Assembly: GCF_000013365.1 (NCBI RefSeq)
Contig: NC_007778.1
Span: 434,001-498,000, forward strand
Source: Rhodopseudomonas palustris HaA2
GTDB lineage: Bacteria > Pseudomonadota > Alphaproteobacteria > Rhizobiales > Xanthobacteraceae
DNA length: 64,000 bases
Reading direction: 5' to 3'
Made by a program: the position numbers and the translations under genes. Shown here one piece after another: positions 60,698-64,000 of the stretch; the first letter of the stretch is position 1; each line of letters begins with the position of its first letter. The notes beneath the pieces were generated by a model. It saw only the letters and a program-made list of their open reading frames with translations, had not been told where the DNA came from and did no database searches.

Positions 60698-61135
60698 ATG
60701 TCCGATCGTCTGGTGGTGTGCACGCAATGCGGCGGGGTCAACCGGCTGCCGGAACAGCGCTCCGCGCTCGAGGCCAAATGCGGCAAATGCGGCGCGAAGA
60801 TATTCGACGGGCATCCCGCCGATGTCGGCGCCGAGATCTTCGACAAGCAGATCGCGCGCAGCTCGGTGCCGGTGCTGGTCGATGTCTGGGCGCCGTGGTG
60901 CGGCCCGTGCCGGGCGATGGCGCCGGCCTACGAGATCGCGGCGCGCGAACTCGAGCCGCGGGTGCGGCTGATCAAGCTGAATTCCGACAACGAGCAGCAG
61001 ATCGCGGCGAAGCTCGGCATCAGCGGCATTCCGACCATGATCCTGTTCGCGGACGGCCGCGAACGCGCCCGCACCTCCGGCGCGATGCCGGCCAGCGCGA
61101 TCGTGCGCTGGGTGCGCGAGCATCTGCCGGGCTGA
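60698..61135 (+). CDS. trxC: Thioredoxin 2 (zinc-ribbon thioredoxin)
   Basis: A 145-residue TrxC-type thioredoxin. The N-terminal zinc ribbon has C8/C11 (VVCTQCGG) and C28/C31 (AKCGKCGAKIF). The thioredoxin fold has the active site VDVWAPWCGPCRAMAP with Cys68 and Cys71, and the cis-proline loop ISGIPTMILFADG. The zinc ribbon makes it oxidation-sensitive in E. coli. The ATG at 60698 (MSDRLVVCTQCGG) was chosen; one at 60680 is possible. Confidence 0.94.
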   Translation: MSDRLVVCTQCGGVNRLPEQRSALEAKCGKCGAKIFDGHPADVGAEIFDKQIARSSVPVLVDVWAPWCGPCRAMAPAYEIAARELEPRVRLIKLNSDNEQQIAAKLGISGIPTMILFADGRERARTSGAMPASAIVRWVREHLPG

Positions 61136-61144
61136 GCCGCGGCG

Positions 61145-61633
61145 CTACGCCGGCTTCGGCAGCGGCAGCGGGCCGTCGAGCTTGTCGCTGCGCATCGCGA
61201 ACGAGGTGCGGATGTCGCGCACCGTCGGCAGCGCCAGCAGGCCGCGCAGCACGGTGGCCTCGTAGGCGGCGATATCCGGCACCACCACTTCGAGCAGGAA
61301 ATCGGCGTCGCCCGAGACCAGATGGCAGGCGATGACCTCCGGCATGTCGCGCACCGCGGCGATGAACGCCTCGGCATTGTCGCGCGAATGCCGCTCGACC
61401 CGGATGCCCGCGAAGGCGGTGACCGACAGCCCGACCGCGGCGCGATCGATCAGCGCCCGATAGCCCGCCACCACGCCCGCCTGTTCCAGCAGCCGGACCC
61501 GCCGCGAACAGGGCGACGGCGACAGCCCGACCCGCTCGGCCAGCGTGAGGTTCGGAATCCGGGCGTCGGCCTGCAGCTCGGCCAGGATCTTGAGGTCGAT
61601 CGCGTCGAGGCTCATCTTGGCAGGATTATCCAT
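61145..61633 (-). CDS. Lrp/AsnC family transcriptional regulator (MdeR-like)
   Basis: A 162-residue Lrp-type regulator from MDNPAKMSLDAIDLKIL. The helix-turn-helix is LKILAELQADARIPNLTLAERVGLSPSPCSRRVRLLEQAGVV, and the ligand-binding RAM domain includes HLVSGDADFLLEVVVPDIAAYEATVLRGLLALPTVRDIRTSF. It is divergent from the methionine gamma-lyase gene with a dyad between them. In Pseudomonas putida the same pairing, mdeR-mdeA, makes the lyase responsive to methionine, so that role is the likeliest. Starts at 61615 or 61678 are possible; the dyad argues against the latter. Confidence 0.88.
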   Translation of the reverse strand: MDNPAKMSLDAIDLKILAELQADARIPNLTLAERVGLSPSPCSRRVRLLEQAGVVAGYRALIDRAAVGLSVTAFAGIRVERHSRDNAEAFIAAVRDMPEVIACHLVSGDADFLLEVVVPDIAAYEATVLRGLLALPTVRDIRTSFAMRSDKLDGPLPLPKPA

Positions 61634-61644
61634 CTGTTGCGCAG

Positions 61645-61669
61645 CAAATTGCCAGATATCGCCAATTTG
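61645..61669. promoter_or_regulatory. Dyad operator between the Lrp gene and megL
   Basis: CAAATTG (61645-61651) and CAATTTG (61663-61669) are perfect inverted 7-bp arms with an 11-base spacer. The dyad starts 12 bp before the Lrp start and lies 73 bp before megL. Further TTGGCAA/TTGGCAG repeats follow toward megL (61690-61703). A shared regulator site is likely. Confidence 0.6.
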
Positions 61670-61741
61670 TAACTCCATAGTAGCATCTTTGGCAACATTG
61701 GCAGGCGGACTCACGCCATACTGGCGGCAAAGGAGCCTGCC

Positions 61742-62941
61742 ATGAGCGATCTGTCCAACCGCCATCTCCCGAACAGTCTCGGCTTCGCAACCCGCGCCAT
61801 CCACCATGGCTACGACCCGCAGGCGCATCTCGGCAGCCTCAACCCGCCGGTGTTCCTGACCTCGACCTATGCGTTCGACAGCGCCGCCGAGGGCGCGGCG
61901 CGGTTCGCCGGCGAGGCCGAGGGCTTCATCTATGGCCGGGTCGGCAACCCCACCGTCGCGGTGCTGGAGCGGCGGCTGGCCGAGCTGGAAGGCGGCGAAG
62001 CGGCGCTCGCCACCTCCTCGGGCGTCGGCGCGCTGACCGCTTTGGTCTGGACGCTGCTCGCCAGCGGCGACGAGATCGTCGCCGACCAGATGCTGTATGG
62101 CTGCACCTTCGGCCTGTTCGAGCATCATCTGCCGCGCTTCGGCATCCGGGTGCGGTTCGCCGACCTCACCGATCCGGCCGGCCTGGAGGCGGCGCTGAGC
62201 CCGGCGACCAGGATGGTGTTCACCGAGACGCCGTCGAATCCGAACATGCGGGTGGTCGATATCGCCGCCATCGCGGCGATCACCCGCCGCGCCGGCGCGC
62301 TGTTCGTCGTCGACAACACCTATTGCACGCCGTATCTGCAGCGCCCGCTCGAACTCGGCGCCGATATCGTCACCCATTCGGCGACCAAATATCTCGGCGG
62401 CCATGGCGATCTGCTGGCCGGCGCCGTGGTGGCGTCGCAGGAGATCATCGACCGGCTGCGCTTCACCGGCATCAAGGAACTCAACGGCGCCTGCATCTCG
62501 GCGTTCGACGCCTTTCTGATCCTGCGCGGGCTGAAGACGCTGACGCTGCGGATGGACCGCCACAGCGCCACCGCCGCAAAACTCGCGCGCGACCTCGAGG
62601 CCCATCCGGCGGTGGCGGCTGTGTACTATCCGGGCCTCGACAGCCATCCGCAGCACGCACTCGCGCAAAGGCAGATGCGCCAGATGGGCGGCATGATCGC
62701 GCTGGAACTGAAAGGCGGACTACCAGCCGGCCGCGCGCTGATGGACAACGTGAAGATCGCGACCCGCGCGGTCAGCCTCGGCGACGCCGAAACCCTGATC
62801 CAGCACCCCGCCAGCATGACGCACGCCACCTACGACCCCGACGAACGCGCCCGGCACGGGTTCACCGACGGGCTGATCCGGATCTCGGTGGGGCTGGAGG
62901 ACTACGAGGATTTGCGGGGGGATCTGCTGGGGGCGTTGTGA
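61742..62941 (+). CDS. megL: Methionine gamma-lyase
   Basis: PLP enzyme of 399 residues, Cys/Met metabolism family. It cleaves methionine to methanethiol, ammonia and 2-oxobutyrate. PLP Lys216 is in THSATKYLGGHGD, the PLP-ring Asp191 in VVDNTYCTPYLQ, and substrate tyrosine/arginine in FIYGRVGNPT. Cys121 in LYGCTFGLFEH corresponds to the Cys that distinguishes methionine gamma-lyase from cystathionine gamma-synthase/lyase. A strong AAAGGAG ribosome site precedes the ATG. It is divergent from an Lrp-type regulator. Confidence 0.9.
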   Translation: MSDLSNRHLPNSLGFATRAIHHGYDPQAHLGSLNPPVFLTSTYAFDSAAEGAARFAGEAEGFIYGRVGNPTVAVLERRLAELEGGEAALATSSGVGALTALVWTLLASGDEIVADQMLYGCTFGLFEHHLPRFGIRVRFADLTDPAGLEAALSPATRMVFTETPSNPNMRVVDIAAIAAITRRAGALFVVDNTYCTPYLQRPLELGADIVTHSATKYLGGHGDLLAGAVVASQEIIDRLRFTGIKELNGACISAFDAFLILRGLKTLTLRMDRHSATAAKLARDLEAHPAVAAVYYPGLDSHPQHALAQRQMRQMGGMIALELKGGLPAGRALMDNVKIATRAVSLGDAETLIQHPASMTHATYDPDERARHGFTDGLIRISVGLEDYEDLRGDLLGAL

Positions 62942-63118
62942 GCGCCGATACACGCAGGCGTTGAAGTATCCGGCTCGGAACCTGCGTCCGGCTTCACCAA
63001 AACTATACCACGATGGCGAACGCTCCGACCCGGTTGACACTTGCCGCTCTGCGACCCGGTCGCAGCATGGTACCAAGCAGATTGGATGAGTGCGCGCGTT
63101 CGTCTTGGCTGGGGACAG

Positions 63119-64000
63119 ATGACCGTTCAGAGAGCGTCATTGCGGCAGCCTCACGCACGCGAAGCGCGGGGGTGGCATCAGGAGTGGTCGCTGCGCCGAG
63201 CGATGAGGATGGCCCGCATCGGCTATTGGGAATCGTACAGCGCCGCCGCGACCGATTTCTGGATTTCACCCGAGTTCGCATCGCTGTTCGATTTCCAGAC
63301 GTCGAAGGGATCGGTTCCGGTTGATGCGATGCAGCAGCGTCGGCTGGCCGACAGCCGCGATGTCCTGCACGTCCACTATGCAGCATGCTGGGCGGAGGGG
63401 CGGCCCTTCGCGGTGGAGACGAAGCTCGTCACGTCCGATGGCCGTCAGCTCGATTGCGTCGTGCACGGCGAAGCGGAATTCGACGCCAGCGGCCGGGTCC
63501 AGCGCGTCTTCGGCGCGGTTCGGGACGTCACGCCGGAGACGTCCGCTCATCGGCGACTGGCCGAGAGCGAACAGCGGCTGGCGGATTTCGTCGGCACCGC
63601 GTCCGACTGGTGCTGGGAGACGGGCCCCGACCATCGGCTGCTTCCCCATCCGGACCTGATCGATGGCAACGCCGCCCTGCAAACCGTCGCGTCCGGCGGA
63701 AAGGCGCGATGGGAGCTGTCCTATGCGCCCGACGAACAAGACGCCATGGCCCGGCACAAAGCCGACATGGAGGCCCAGCGCCCGTTCCGCGACTTCGTCT
63801 ACACATCGATCGGGAGCGATGGGTCGCGGATCAGCATCTGCACCAGCGGCAAGCCGATCTTCGCCGATGACGGCAGCTTCCTCGGCTATCGCGGCACGGC
63901 GAGCGATATCACCCAGCTCGAGGTCGCGCGCGCCTTGCTCGATCAGCGCACCCGCGCCCTCGAAGAGGCGCAACGGCTGGGCCGAATCGGCACCTGGAAT
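63119..64000 (+). CDS. PAS-domain sensor protein, partial (right edge)
   Basis: An open frame of 294 codons from ATG 63119 (MTVQRASLRQ), with a GGGGAC ribosome site six bases upstream, runs off the window without a stop. It contains two PAS folds: residues about 30-135 (MARIGYWESYSAAATDFWISPEFASLFDF ... FGAVRDVTPE) and 140-275 (DFVGTASDWCWETGPDHRLL ... GYRGTASDITQLEVARALLDQ). A third may begin (RLGRIGTWN). Such proteins are sensor kinases or cyclic-di-GMP enzymes; the output domain lies beyond the edge, so its type is unknown. Confidence 0.75.
   Translation, partial: MTVQRASLRQPHAREARGWHQEWSLRRAMRMARIGYWESYSAAATDFWISPEFASLFDFQTSKGSVPVDAMQQRRLADSRDVLHVHYAACWAEGRPFAVETKLVTSDGRQLDCVVHGEAEFDASGRVQRVFGAVRDVTPETSAHRRLAESEQRLADFVGTASDWCWETGPDHRLLPHPDLIDGNAALQTVASGGKARWELSYAPDEQDAMARHKADMEAQRPFRDFVYTSIGSDGSRISICTSGKPIFADDGSFLGYRGTASDITQLEVARALLDQRTRALEEAQRLGRIGTWN

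Overview
The window reads as one continuous stretch of an alphaproteobacterial chromosome, high in GC, with dense housekeeping genes and no phage, plasmid, IS element, CRISPR array or rRNA/tRNA gene that I could see. The best match is Rhodopseudomonas (Nitrobacteraceae). The reasons are the rpaI/rpaR-type quorum-sensing pair, the hslV/hslU-hisBHAFE-coaA order, an OlsB-like acyltransferase, and intergenic palindromic repeats of the Bradyrhizobium/Rhodopseudomonas kind. The genus is inferred from remembered gene content; no database search was run.

Layout. (1) 0-7 kb looks origin-proximal. mnmG, mnmE, rho and hemJ all run leftward, and PPSR, maf, coaE and dnaQ run rightward. Three near-perfect 16-bp parS sites (329, 2290, 2729) flank mnmG, and a 450-bp gap between hemJ and PPSR carries several DnaA-box-like sequences. 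(2) 7-24 kb: secB, a Tim44-like protein, mltA, an Smr protein, hslU/hslV, the his operon (hisB, a DUF2628 gene, hisH, hisA, hisF, hisE), coaA, an OlsB-like acyltransferase and an orphan hybrid kinase. (3) 24-30 kb: yifB/comM with a perfect alphaproteobacterial LexA box, the rpaR-rpaI signalling pair with a 16-bp dyad between the two genes and a coupled 74-codon gene, then gshB, yraN and rsmI. (4) 30-42 kb: an LpoA-like lipoprotein, hemW, rdgB, rph and the heat-shock set hrcA, grpE, dnaK, dnaJ with RpoH-type promoters and a hairpin terminator between dnaK and dnaJ. (5) 42-53 kb: pyrF, dapB, gpmI, an Ada-like repair protein, nth, a serine carboxypeptidase and glgA/glgC. (6) 53-61 kb: a YdeP-type molybdoenzyme, a PfkB-type phosphofructokinase, a family 4 glycosidase, a tandem UspA protein, pcm and trxC. 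Two perfect FNR/FixK-type boxes (57161 and 60529) sit in the two main promoter gaps here, which suggests a low-oxygen module. (7) 61-64 kb: a divergent Lrp-type regulator and methionine gamma-lyase pair around a dyad operator, and the start of a PAS-domain sensor cut by the window edge.

At least nine intergenic palindromic repeat units are scattered through the window, mostly at ends of transcription units but also between hisH and hisA and between hslV and hslU. Start codons were reassigned downstream in many genes because the longest open frames run through upstream non-coding sequence. Long open frames opposite mnmG, mnmE/rho and the molybdoenzyme are GC-rich shadows and are not annotated.
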